NCBI RefSeq assembly: GCF_003544915.1
Contig: NZ_CP032097.1
Span: 2,170,001 to 2,234,000, forward strand
Origin: Arcobacter ellisii
Lineage (GTDB): Bacteria; Campylobacterota; Campylobacteria; Campylobacterales; Arcobacteraceae
Reading direction: 5' to 3'
Length of the DNA: 64,000 nt
The position numbers were made by a program, and so were the translations under genes. This document shows, piece by piece, positions 55,964 to 64,000 of the stretch (the stretch's first letter is position 1; each line of letters starts with the position of its first letter). The notes beneath the pieces are model-generated. The model saw only the letters and a list, made by a program, of their open reading frames with translations. It was not told the origin of the DNA and ran no database searches.

Positions 55964-56686
55964 CTATGAAATATTGCAAAATCTATTTTTCCATACATCT
56001 TTATGAACAAAAATTGTATTTATATAATTATCAGCATAAATAAAATAATTATTATTTAAGAGTGTCTCTATTAGATTATTTCTTTTTAATTCTTCACCAT
56101 TTTCAGAATAAGTCATTGTTTCAAGGCAAATTACTTTTGGATATGTATTTGAAAAATCTATTGAATTAAGAATTAAATCTTCTATGCCTTCTACATCTAT
56201 GGATAAAAAATCAGGGAATTTTGAATCAAAATATCTATCTAAAATTATTTTTATTGGAAGTATTTCTACTTTAGTAATTTTTTTAATTTTTATTCTCGAG
56301 TTTTCTTGAAGATATCGTGCTTCTTTTTCAGAAAATGTGCTCATTGTAGGTTCAGACATAATAAAAAAATCTATATTTCCTATAGTATCAGAAATTCCTA
56401 TATTTAAGTTTATATCTTTTCTTCTTAGAAAATTAAATCTTTTTATTAAGCTAGGATTTGGTTCAATGTTTATCCCTCTTGATCCATTTTTGTAAAATAT
56501 TGCAGTATTACTTAAATAATAGGGATCATGAGCACCAATATCCATATATGATGGATTCTTTATTTTTAACTGATTAAAAATAAACCTTATTATTAAATCC
56601 TCACCTTGTTGAGAAAAACTTTTTTTAGAGAAATACCCACTCAGTGTATACTTAAATCTTCTTAACTTATTCACTAATTCTGACAT
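55964..56686 (-). CDS. FkbM-family methyltransferase
   Basis: 240 residues. FSQQGEDLIIRFIF and YMDIGAHDPYYLSNTAIFY give the FkbM SAM-binding opening; GINIEPNPSLIKRF, LNIGIS and FLSIDVEGIEDLIL are the next motifs. Likely O-methylates a sugar of the surface polysaccharide. Overlaps wzx by 13 bases. Confidence 0.85.
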   Translation of the reverse strand: MSELVNKLRRFKYTLSGYFSKKSFSQQGEDLIIRFIFNQLKIKNPSYMDIGAHDPYYLSNTAIFYKNGSRGINIEPNPSLIKRFNFLRRKDINLNIGISDTIGNIDFFIMSEPTMSTFSEKEARYLQENSRIKIKKITKVEILPIKIILDRYFDSKFPDFLSIDVEGIEDLILNSIDFSNTYPKVICLETMTYSENGEELKRNNLIETLLNNNYFIYADNYINTIFVHKDVWKNRFCNIS

Positions 56687-57927
56687 TCATAACCTTTTCT
56701 TAATTTCTTTACGTTAACATAAACTGTGATAGTGTACACTAATGATGATAAAAACATCGTAAAAATCAAACCATTTATTGCAAAAATATTTAAAGCATAA
56801 TATCCACAAAATACAGTAATTAGAGCTGTAAAAATATTTGGTAAAATTAACTTCTTCATTTTTTTATAAACAAAAATTTCTATACTTAAAAATGCTCCAA
56901 TATTGGTTATTGCAGAAATAATAAATAAGTATACAATTAACCAAGAATGTTCTAAATATTTTTCACTTGTTAGTAAAATAATAATTTTATCATGAAACAT
57001 AAATAAAATAAATCCTCCAATAGTAAATAATATAAATAAATTTTTTATATTTTTGTTAGTAGATTTAATAATATATTCATTATTAATTAATTCTTTTTGA
57101 TAGTAAATTGGAGAAAAATAAGCGCTTAAAATACCAATTAACTGAGTAGGAAAAATTGTAGCTATATTATTTAACATATTAAAATATCCTACCCACTCTA
57201 AATCATAAAAATTTTTTATTAACCAAACTGGTGCATTTAAAGTAGTCCAACTAAATACTGTCCAAATTAAAAGAGGAGTTGAAAAAAATATAAATTTTTT
57301 ATTTAATATGTACAAATTTTTAAATCTTATTAAATTAGTTTTTAAAATAGAATTATTTATAAATAATATGTATAATATATTTATTCCGAGAAAACAATTA
57401 ATACTGATTAAAATATTCTTTATATCAATATTAAAATATTTATAAAGTAATATAACAGTTAATATTTTAAATATATTTTCATATAATTTTGACATAGTAA
57501 CTATATTTCTATTTCTTCTAAAATTTTCTATTGTTAACAATAAATTTCTGATAATTGTAAAAAAAGTAAATACTAGTAATTCCCATTTTAATTTATATAT
57601 TTCTTTGAATAAATCTATCTTTATTATTTCAAATAAAATTAAAATAATTATCATTTGTATTATTGAAATAATTATATATAAGCATATGGAATTAGAATAA
57701 TATCTTGATAAATTATTTTTGTGATTATTTAAATCTCTTGCAACAGCTTGATCAAAAGAAGAAAAAGGTAAAAGAAGAAAAAATGTACTTGCAGAGATTA
57801 AAAGAGAATATATTCCATATTCACTTACACTTAAATGTATACTTAATAGTTTTATAAAAATAAATCCTCCTATTAACACGACTATTTGTCCAATAACAAC
57901 TATTAAAAATTCTTTAGAAATATTCAT
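56674..57927 (-). CDS. wzx: Polysaccharide flippase Wzx
   Basis: 417 residues from the ATG at 57927, chosen because ATGA overlaps the preceding stop. A start eight codons upstream lies inside that gene and is less likely. Twelve or more hydrophobic segments in the MOP/MATE-like pattern: EFLIVVIGQIVVLIGGFIFIKL, SVSEYGIYSLLISASTFFLL, SSFDQAVARDL. It moves undecaprenyl-linked repeat units across the inner membrane. Confidence 0.82.
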   Translation of the reverse strand: MNISKEFLIVVIGQIVVLIGGFIFIKLLSIHLSVSEYGIYSLLISASTFFLLLPFSSFDQAVARDLNNHKNNLSRYYSNSICLYIIISIIQMIIILILFEIIKIDLFKEIYKLKWELLVFTFFTIIRNLLLTIENFRRNRNIVTMSKLYENIFKILTVILLYKYFNIDIKNILISINCFLGINILYILFINNSILKTNLIRFKNLYILNKKFIFFSTPLLIWTVFSWTTLNAPVWLIKNFYDLEWVGYFNMLNNIATIFPTQLIGILSAYFSPIYYQKELINNEYIIKSTNKNIKNLFILFTIGGFILFMFHDKIIILLTSEKYLEHSWLIVYLFIISAITNIGAFLSIEIFVYKKMKKLILPNIFTALITVFCGYYALNIFAINGLIFTMFLSSLVYTITVYVNVKKLRKGYECQN

Positions 57928-58799
57928 TGTATTTTCTTTAAAATAAAACATGGTATCAATAGTTTTAATAGTGATTTATAAAAATTTAAATCAAAAAAGT
58001 TTCTATATGAAATATTTTTAAATAAAAAATACTTAATTGCATATAGTTTATTACATTTCCCAAAACTACCAAGCCATCTAATATTCCATTTTCTTAACGC
58101 TTCATCAAAAATTGGTTCATTTGAATATTTTGAAATTATTTCGTATTCTGCATTTTGCATTTTTTGCAAATTAGAAGATAGGCTTAATGAATTACCTACT
58201 CTATAAAAAGATAAGTGTTTATCTACAAATCCAATTTGATTTTCTTTTGCTATTTTTAACCACATTTGGTAATCTTCAATATAACCTTTTTCATAATCAT
58301 ACTTCATATATATTTCTTTTTTTAAGAGTGTTGTTAAACTGTTTATAAAGAAGTTACCACAAAGTAAATCTTCAAATATGTATCCTTCTTTTCCACCATC
58401 TTTAATATTTCCTATTATTTCATCTTCAATATTTATTAAATGCATATTTGAATAAACCATAGAATATTGTGGATTATTTTCTAAATAATCTACTAAAACT
58501 TCAATCTTATCATTGACAAATGCATCATCTGAAGCTAACAATGAAATATATTTACCTTTTGCCAAATTTCTTAATTTCTCAATAGTAAATATTAATCCTT
58601 TATTTTCTTGTTTATAATACTCAAATTTATATTTCTTTAAAAGAGATTGTATTATTTGATCAGAATTATCAGTTGAACCATCATTTATAACAATTAATTC
58701 TATATTTTTATATGTTTGATTCATCACACTTTTAATTGCAAATTCAATATATCTTTCGTGATTGTATAATGGAACTAGAATAGATACTAATGGCTTCAT
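57924..58799 (-). CDS. Family 2 glycosyltransferase
   Basis: 291 residues. VSILVPLYNHERYIEFAIKSVM, ELIVINDGSTDNS and YISLLASDDAFVNDKIEVL (DD metal site) are the standard GT2 start; EDYQMWLKIAKEN is the later ED motif. Specificity unknown. Overlaps the next gene's ATG and the preceding gene by four bases each. Confidence 0.86.
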   Translation of the reverse strand: MKPLVSILVPLYNHERYIEFAIKSVMNQTYKNIELIVINDGSTDNSDQIIQSLLKKYKFEYYKQENKGLIFTIEKLRNLAKGKYISLLASDDAFVNDKIEVLVDYLENNPQYSMVYSNMHLINIEDEIIGNIKDGGKEGYIFEDLLCGNFFINSLTTLLKKEIYMKYDYEKGYIEDYQMWLKIAKENQIGFVDKHLSFYRVGNSLSLSSNLQKMQNAEYEIISKYSNEPIFDEALRKWNIRWLGSFGKCNKLYAIKYFLFKNISYRNFFDLNFYKSLLKLLIPCFILKKIQ

Positions 58800-59701
58800 A
58801 AATTCTCGATAAATATTATATTTTCATCTTTAATATTATCTATAATATAATTATTTAAATTTTCATCGTATACCCATTTTGATGGACTTATTACAATTTT
58901 ATTAATATTTTTATTAAGCCAAGAAGATAACCAACTAAATCCACTATTTGCTATAATATTATGTTTACATTGAGTCATTAAATAAAATTCTTCATAATCT
59001 TCAAAGTTCTCAATATATCTATGATTAATATCTTCTAGAAAATCAAAAGAATTCTTAACCCATTCTAAATCATCTGAAAAAATTAATATTTGGAAATTAC
59101 CTATTGTTTCTTCTAGATACTTAATCGCTTTTTTATAATACACTATATCGCAAGTACAGTGTAATTTAGAAGTTTCTTTATTATGCACAAAATCACCTCT
59201 TCTTACATGAAGAGATACATAACATATATTTGTATTAATATTTTGTATAAAAGTATTAACTCTAAGAGCATATTCAGATTTTAAAGTAAAATCATTTTGT
59301 AAAATATTCTTTATGTTGTTAAAATACTTATAACCTATCCACTCTCCTTCTAAATAAAGATCATTTCCTAAATTATTAAAATAATTTATAGTCATACTAC
59401 TTTTATTTGAGTAAGTTTTATAACTAATTAAATCTTTCCCTAAAAATCTATTTATTTTATTAGTAATTTTACAAATAATATTTTTAGGTCTTAACCGATC
59501 TATTTCTTTTCTTGATGCATTTTCTATATCTAAATTAAAATAACTTAACTTTAATTCTCTACTCGTATCAATTTTTCTTATTGAATCAAACCAAAATAAA
59601 TCTAATTTTAACTCTGTATCATATTTTAATGACAAACTTTTTGCAACTGCATACTTATGTAATTGACTGGCTAATCCACCCATAATTTTTATAATTATCA
59701 T
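58796..59701 (-). CDS. GT11 alpha-1,2-fucosyltransferase-like protein
   Basis: 301 residues. KIMGGLASQLHKYAVAKSLSLKY is the first GT11 block (G-Q changed to A-S-Q) and SLHVRRGDFVHN the second; NIIANSGFSWLSSWLN is the third. This is a second, divergent GT11 copy of the locus, about 20-25% like the first by eye. It might use another deoxyhexose than fucose. It begins one base after the acetyltransferase-like gene ends. Confidence 0.8.
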   Translation of the reverse strand: MIIIKIMGGLASQLHKYAVAKSLSLKYDTELKLDLFWFDSIRKIDTSRELKLSYFNLDIENASRKEIDRLRPKNIICKITNKINRFLGKDLISYKTYSNKSSMTINYFNNLGNDLYLEGEWIGYKYFNNIKNILQNDFTLKSEYALRVNTFIQNINTNICYVSLHVRRGDFVHNKETSKLHCTCDIVYYKKAIKYLEETIGNFQILIFSDDLEWVKNSFDFLEDINHRYIENFEDYEEFYLMTQCKHNIIANSGFSWLSSWLNKNINKIVISPSKWVYDENLNNYIIDNIKDENIIFIENL

Positions 59702-59702
59702 A

Positions 59703-60314
59703 CTAAACTTCCAACTTTCTAATTATTTTTGCAGGACAACCACCAGCTATCACATTTTTTGGAATAGATTTTATTACAACAGAACTATTAGCTATTACAC
59801 TATTATCTCCAATTGTTACACCTTTTAATATTTTTACATTAGAACCAATAAAAACATTTCTTCCAATAACTACTTTTGCTGTTTTTGGAATACCACTGAT
59901 TCTTCTATCTGGATGCAAATCATGAAAATCACTATCACTAACTTCAAAGTTTAAACCAATAAGTGTATTTTCTCCTATTTCAATCCCCTCTCCTTCACTT
60001 GTGATCATGAAATTATTATTAATAGTAACATGATTCTTTATTATAATTTTAGAATTACTTTTTCGAGCATCTATATATCCATAACCATTATAAAAAAAAG
60101 GGCTTCTCTTTACACCTAAATTAACATTTTTATCAAATAGTATAGTCCCTTCCCCTAATAATTGAGTTGGTTGATTATATATTGGACTCCCTATTACATT
60201 TTTACAATTTGATAAAATTTTATATTTCAAAACTCGTGGATATTGAAATACAATATATCCAAGCAAATTTTTAATTTTTTGTTTTACTTTGAAAATAAAT
60301 CTATCTATATTCAT
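59703..60314 (-). CDS. Left-handed beta-helix acyltransferase
   Basis: 203 residues with hexapeptide repeats from about residue 65 onward ([64 protein letters not shown]) and a C-terminal [14 protein letters not shown] typical of WbbJ/CysE-like O-acetyltransferases. Acceptor unknown; probably modifies a sugar of the repeat unit. Overlaps the aminotransferase gene by 14 bases. Confidence 0.84.
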   Translation of the reverse strand: MNIDRFIFKVKQKIKNLLGYIVFQYPRVLKYKILSNCKNVIGSPIYNQPTQLLGEGTILFDKNVNLGVKRSPFFYNGYGYIDARKSNSKIIIKNHVTINNNFMITSEGEGIEIGENTLIGLNFEVSDSDFHDLHPDRRISGIPKTAKVVIGRNVFIGSNVKILKGVTIGDNSVIANSSVVIKSIPKNVIAGGCPAKIIRKLEV

Positions 60315-61401
60315 TTATTACCTGAACAATATTTTTAGTATTTCCAATGCTTTGAATACCAAAAATAGGCAAACTCAAAACTTCATTATGAATTTGTCCA
60401 CTTATGGGATAGCTTTCTTTATTCCACTCTTTATAAGCATTTTGTTTATGAGGTGGAATTGGATAATGAATTAGTGTTTGAATACTATTATCAAGTAAAT
60501 ATTTTTGTAATTTATCTCTTTTTGTAATTCTTATTACAAACAAATGCCATACATGGTTATTTTGTTCTCTTACTGTTGGTAAAATCAACTTATCATTTTT
60601 AATATTTTGTAAATAATAGTTTGCTATTTCTCTTCTTTTTTCCACTTCATTATCAAGGTATTTTAGTTTTACTCTAAGCATAGCAGCTTGTATTTCATCA
60701 AGTCTACTATTAATACCTTTATAAAGATTTTCATATTTTTTATGACTTCCATAGTTTCCTAGTGCTTTTATAGCATTGGCAAGTTCTTCATCATTCGTTG
60801 TAACTGCTCCACCATCACCTAAAGCACCTAAATTTTTTCCAGGATAAAAACTAAATCCACTAGCATCTCCTAGATTTCCACTTCTTTTATCTTTAAAATA
60901 TGCACCATGAGACTGAGCTGAATCTTCTATAACTTTTAGATTATATTTTTTAGCAATTTCATTTATTTTATCCATTTCACAAGTTTGACCATAAAGGTGA
61001 ACTGGCAAAATAGCTTTTGTTTTTGATGTGATTTTTTCCTCTATTTTAGTTGAATCTATTAGATAAGTATTATTATCTGGTTCAACTAAAACAGGAACTA
61101 AATTATTCTGAGAAATCGCCAAGATAGAAGCTATATATGTATTTGAAGGCACAATCACTTCATCACCATCTTTCATAACTCCTAATTCTTTATAAGCTCT
61201 TAAGATTAAAATAAGTGCATCTAAACCATTTGCAACACCTATAGCATATTTTGTACCACAATATTGTGCGAATTCTTTTTCAAATTCTTTACACTCATTA
61301 CCTTGTATATACCAACCACTATCAATTACTCTTGTACAAGCTTCAATTAATTCTGTTCTATAGTGAGTATTTATACCTTTTAAATCTAGAAATGGAATCA
61401 T
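60301..61401 (-). CDS. fdtB: Sugar aminotransferase, DegT/DnrJ/EryC1 family (FdtB-like)
   Basis: 366 residues, PLP-dependent. [63 protein letters not shown] and [21 protein letters not shown] (Schiff-base Lys) are family motifs. It adds an amino group to C3 of a dTDP-3-keto-6-deoxyhexose. Neighbouring rmlA, rmlB, fdtA and an LbH acetyltransferase point to dTDP-Fuc3NAc; the epimer Qui3NAc is possible. Confidence 0.87.
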   Translation of the reverse strand: MIPFLDLKGINTHYRTELIEACTRVIDSGWYIQGNECKEFEKEFAQYCGTKYAIGVANGLDALILILRAYKELGVMKDGDEVIVPSNTYIASILAISQNNLVPVLVEPDNNTYLIDSTKIEEKITSKTKAILPVHLYGQTCEMDKINEIAKKYNLKVIEDSAQSHGAYFKDKRSGNLGDASGFSFYPGKNLGALGDGGAVTTNDEELANAIKALGNYGSHKKYENLYKGINSRLDEIQAAMLRVKLKYLDNEVEKRREIANYYLQNIKNDKLILPTVREQNNHVWHLFVIRITKRDKLQKYLLDNSIQTLIHYPIPPHKQNAYKEWNKESYPISGQIHNEVLSLPIFGIQSIGNTKNIVQVINEYR

Positions 61402-61913
61402 TATTTATTTTCCTTACATTCATCACAAATTAATTTTTCATTACATTTTTGCCCACATTTACAAACATAGCCTTTAAAAATTGCAGGATTACCATACCAG
61501 AGTTCTTGTATTCCAACATCTTTTGTTATTACACTTCCTGCACCAATCATTGCATATTCATTAATTGTTATTCCTCCAACAATTGTGCTATTTGCTCCAA
61601 TTGAAGCTGATTTTTTTATAGTAGTCTTTAAAAATTCTTTTGGATATTGTTTACTTCGTGGTAAAAAATCATTCGTGAAAGTTACATTTGGACCTATAAA
61701 TACATTATCTTCTAAAGTAATCCCATCCCAAATTTGTACTCCACTTTTTACAGTTACATTATTTCCTATACTTACATCATTTTCAATTAATACTTGAGCA
61801 TTTATATTGCAGTTACTACCTATTTTTGCATTTTTTAGAATTACACAAAATTGCCAAATATTTGTATTTTCTCCAATATTTTGTGTTTGTACATCTGCTA
61901 ATTTATGAATCAT
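61401..61913 (-). CDS. fdtC: Hexapeptide N-acetyltransferase (FdtC-like)
   Basis: 170 residues with left-handed beta-helix repeats ([58 protein letters not shown]). The C-terminus has [19 protein letters not shown], an extra cysteine tail like a zinc knuckle. It probably acetylates the 3-amino group made by FdtB. Ends at the ATG of fdtB. Confidence 0.8.
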   Translation of the reverse strand: MIHKLADVQTQNIGENTNIWQFCVILKNAKIGSNCNINAQVLIENDVSIGNNVTVKSGVQIWDGITLEDNVFIGPNVTFTNDFLPRSKQYPKEFLKTTIKKSASIGANSTIVGGITINEYAMIGAGSVITKDVGIQELWYGNPAIFKGYVCKCGQKCNEKLICDECKENK

Positions 61914-62307
61914 TTCTTACTTCTTCTAAAAATTTATCATAATCAATAATATAATCACTAGCATCATAATATTCATTTGCTAAAACCATAAGTACACAAT
62001 CTGAGCTAAAATCATGCATAGTTCCCCAAATAAGCGCATCTTGAAAAAGACCTAAATTTGGTTTATTTAAATCAAATGTTTCTTTTGTTTTACCATTATC
62101 TAAAGTAACTTTACAACTACCATTTACAGCTACTAAAAACTGTTTAGTTTTATAATGTGAATGATTTCCTCTTGGAATACCCTCTTGTGTTCCATAGATA
62201 TAAAATACTCTTTTTACATCAAAAGGTATTTGTTTATTTGCTTCAAGAGCTACTAGTTGACCCCTATGGTCTCCTAAAACTTTAAATTCCTCTAATCTTG
62301 TTATCAT
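61903..62307 (-). CDS. fdtA: dTDP-4-keto-6-deoxyhexose 3,4-ketoisomerase (FdtA-like)
   Basis: 134 residues, cupin fold. [29 protein letters not shown] and [18 protein letters not shown] (metal/acid-base His residues) are diagnostic for FdtA/QdtA. It moves the keto group from C4 to C3 before transamination by FdtB. Overlaps rmlB by four bases and fdtC by 11. Confidence 0.87.
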   Translation of the reverse strand: MITRLEEFKVLGDHRGQLVALEANKQIPFDVKRVFYIYGTQEGIPRGNHSHYKTKQFLVAVNGSCKVTLDNGKTKETFDLNKPNLGLFQDALIWGTMHDFSSDCVLMVLANEYYDASDYIIDYDKFLEEVRNDS

Positions 62308-63353
62308 TTCTTGATTCCATATTTAATTAAATACCACTCAATAGTCTTAATAATTCCACTATCAAAGTTCTCATCAGCTTTCCATCCAAGCTCATCCTCT
62401 AACTTTGTTGCATCTATTGCATATCTTCTATCATGTCCTGCTCTATCTTCTACAAATGTAATTAATTCTTTATATGAAGAATTATCAGCTTTTGGAACTT
62501 CTTTATCTAGAATCGTACAGATAGTGTTAACTATTTGAAGATTTGTTCTTTGATTTCTTCCACCGATATTATAAGTTTCACCTTTTTTACCATTATGGTA
62601 AACTATATCAATACCTTTACAATGGTCAAGTACATACAACCAATCTCTAATATTTTTCCCATCTCCGTAGATTGGAATATTTTGATTTGAAAGAGCTTTT
62701 CTTATAATTGTTGGAATTAATTTCTCATCATGTTGTTTTGGTCCATAATTATTCGAGCAGTTTGTTATTACTGTATTTAATCCATAAGTTTCATTATATG
62801 CTCTAATTATCATATCACTTGAAGCTTTAGAAGCTGAATATGGAGAGTTTGGTGCGTATGGAGTATTTTCAGTAAACAAATCATTTGGATTTTCCGAAAG
62901 TGTTCCATATACTTCATCAGTTGAGATATGATGAAATCTTGAGTTTTGATATTTTTCTTTATATTCAAATGGTTTATTCATCCAGTATTTATAAGCTACA
63001 TCAATTAGAGTAAAAGTTCCATTTACATTTGTTTGAACAAATACACCTGGATTTTTAATTGAGTTATCAACATGAGATTCAGCAGCAAAATGAATAACAC
63101 CCGTTATATCATATTCAGTGAATATAAACTCTACTAATTCTCTATTACAAATATCACCCTTTATAAATTTATATCTTGTATTATTTTCACACTCTTTTAG
63201 GTTTTCTAAGTTTCCAGCATATGTTAAAAGGTCAAGATTAATTAAATTATAATTTGGATATTTTTCTAAAAAATAAGGTACAAAGTTTGAACCTATAAAT
63301 CCAGCTGTTCCCGTTAATAGTATATTTTTATTTGAATTACTAAACATCATCAT
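62304..63353 (-). CDS. rfbB: dTDP-glucose 4,6-dehydratase
   Basis: 349 residues, SDR fold. [21 protein letters not shown] (NAD loop), [24 protein letters not shown], and [18 protein letters not shown] (Tyr-x3-Lys) are signature motifs. Converts dTDP-glucose to dTDP-4-keto-6-deoxyglucose, the common precursor for the Fuc3NAc and RmlC branches. Three ATG codons in a row (MMM) at the start make the exact initiation uncertain; it overlaps rmlA's end. Confidence 0.95.
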   Translation of the reverse strand: MMMFSNSNKNILLTGTAGFIGSNFVPYFLEKYPNYNLINLDLLTYAGNLENLKECENNTRYKFIKGDICNRELVEFIFTEYDITGVIHFAAESHVDNSIKNPGVFVQTNVNGTFTLIDVAYKYWMNKPFEYKEKYQNSRFHHISTDEVYGTLSENPNDLFTENTPYAPNSPYSASKASSDMIIRAYNETYGLNTVITNCSNNYGPKQHDEKLIPTIIRKALSNQNIPIYGDGKNIRDWLYVLDHCKGIDIVYHNGKKGETYNIGGRNQRTNLQIVNTICTILDKEVPKADNSSYKELITFVEDRAGHDRRYAIDATKLEDELGWKADENFDSGIIKTIEWYLIKYGIKK

Positions 63354-64000
63354 CTTTCACTAAATCATAAAGGTATTGTCCATAACCATTCTTTGAAAGT
63401 GGTTCTGCAATTTTTAAAACTTGTTCTTTAGAAATCCATTTATTGTTATAAGCAATCTCTTCCAAACAAGCCATTTTATAACCTTGTCTATGTTCTATTG
63501 TTTGTACAAATTGTCCTGCATCAAGTAAACTATCATGAGTTCCTGTATCAAGCCAAGCGAATCCTCGACCTAAAAGTTCTACTTTTAGTTTTGCTTTTTT
63601 AAGATATTCTTGATTTACAGATGTTATTTCAAGTTCACCTCGTTCACTTGGTTTTACATTTTTTGCGATTTCTATCACATCATTATCATAAAAATATAAT
63701 CCAGTAACTGCAAAATTTGATTTTGCTTTAGTTGGTTTTTCTTCTATACTTATTGCATTTCTATCTTTATCAAATTCAACAACACCAAATCTTTCTGGAT
63801 CCTTTACTTGATAACCAAAAACTATTGCACCATCTTTTATTGAAGCAGCACTTTTAAGCATAGGAGAAAATCCTTGTCCATAAAAAATATTGTCCCCAAG
63901 AATTAAACAAACACTATCTTTCCCAATAAACTCTTCTCCTAAAATAAATGCTTGTGCTAAACCATCAGGATTTGGTTGAATTTTATATTCTAATTTTATT
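63340..64000 (-). CDS. rfbA: Glucose-1-phosphate thymidylyltransferase, C-terminal part
   Basis: About 219 codons are present; the N-terminus lies beyond the right edge. The visible sequence has [34 protein letters not shown] and [34 protein letters not shown], typical of RmlA, and [18 protein letters not shown]. It makes dTDP-glucose from dTTP and glucose-1-phosphate. First step of the dTDP-sugar pathway in this locus. Confidence 0.94.
   Translation of the reverse strand, partial: IKLEYKIQPNPDGLAQAFILGEEFIGKDSVCLILGDNIFYGQGFSPMLKSAASIKDGAIVFGYQVKDPERFGVVEFDKDRNAISIEEKPTKAKSNFAVTGLYFYDNDVIEIAKNVKPSERGELEITSVNQEYLKKAKLKVELLGRGFAWLDTGTHDSLLDAGQFVQTIEHRQGYKMACLEEIAYNNKWISKEQVLKIAEPLSKNGYGQYLYDLVKDDDV

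Overview
The window is AT-rich DNA that reads as a chromosomal segment of a Campylobacterota bacterium close to Arcobacter/Aliarcobacter. This is inferred from the gene set: GltBD, a DctPQM TRAP transporter, many sensor kinases with the NIAHQWRQPL-type H-box, CetB-like PAS proteins, a Cmr system with a reverse transcriptase-Cas1 fusion, and Campylobacter-style tRNAs. No rRNA or other taxonomic marker is present, so the genus is a judgement.

Layout. 1-7147 (minus): end of a Ppx/GppA gene, a ferredoxin, an inositol-monophosphatase-like protein and glutamate synthase gltD-gltB. 7424-10256 (plus): a DctPQM TRAP transporter. 10286-16736: a glycerophosphodiesterase, a Cache kinase with a divergent response regulator, an EI24 membrane protein, a radical SAM/SPASM protein that appears to start at ATT, and three unknown genes. 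16850-28060 (plus): a sensory block with a kinase carrying three periplasmic binding domains, its regulator, a PAS kinase, two soluble chemoreceptors, a CetB-like PAS protein and a REC-REC-PAS-PAS-HD-GYP protein. tRNA-Gln and tRNA-Thr follow.

28331-45919 looks like a genomic island. A 16-bp copy of the 3' end of tRNA-Met(CAT) lies at the left edge and the intact tRNA at the right edge, in direct orientation. Inside are four small envelope-protein genes, a WYL-family regulator, and a type III-B CRISPR-Cas operon: an NrN(DHH)-CorA fusion, Cmr1, Cas10 with GGDD but no HD domain, Cmr3, Cmr4, Cmr5, Cmr6, RT-Cas1 and Cas2. A leader with repeated motifs precedes an array of 23 full repeats and 23 spacers. 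Beyond the array are an unannotated 57-residue membrane protein and a Card1/Can2-like CARF nuclease. Four 18-bp palindromes of the form ACGAA-N8-TTCGT sit just upstream of -10-like hexamers, before the envelope genes, around the WYL gene, before the cas operon and before the 57-aa/Card1 unit. They suggest one regulator controls all of these. NrN-CorA suggests SAM-AMP signalling and the Card1-like protein suggests cyclic oligoadenylate signalling, so a single Cas10 may feed two messenger systems. This is the most interesting part of the window.

45905-46171: tRNA-Met, tRNA-fMet and tRNA-Gly. 46677-48397: a duplicated 3' end of pglF brackets an AAA/DUF4143-type ATPase. 48236-64000 (minus): a surface-polysaccharide locus with dTDP-sugar genes (rmlA, rmlB, fdtA, an fdtC-like gene, fdtB, giving dTDP-Fuc3NAc or a close relative), Wzx, a probable Wzy, a WecA/WbpL-type initiating transferase, PglF, RmlC, two family-2 glycosyltransferases, two alpha-1,2-fucosyltransferase-like GT11 proteins and a bacterial GT6 enzyme. 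GT11 with GT6 raises the possibility of a blood-group A/B-like surface glycan. An MNT-HEPN toxin-antitoxin pair is embedded in the locus.
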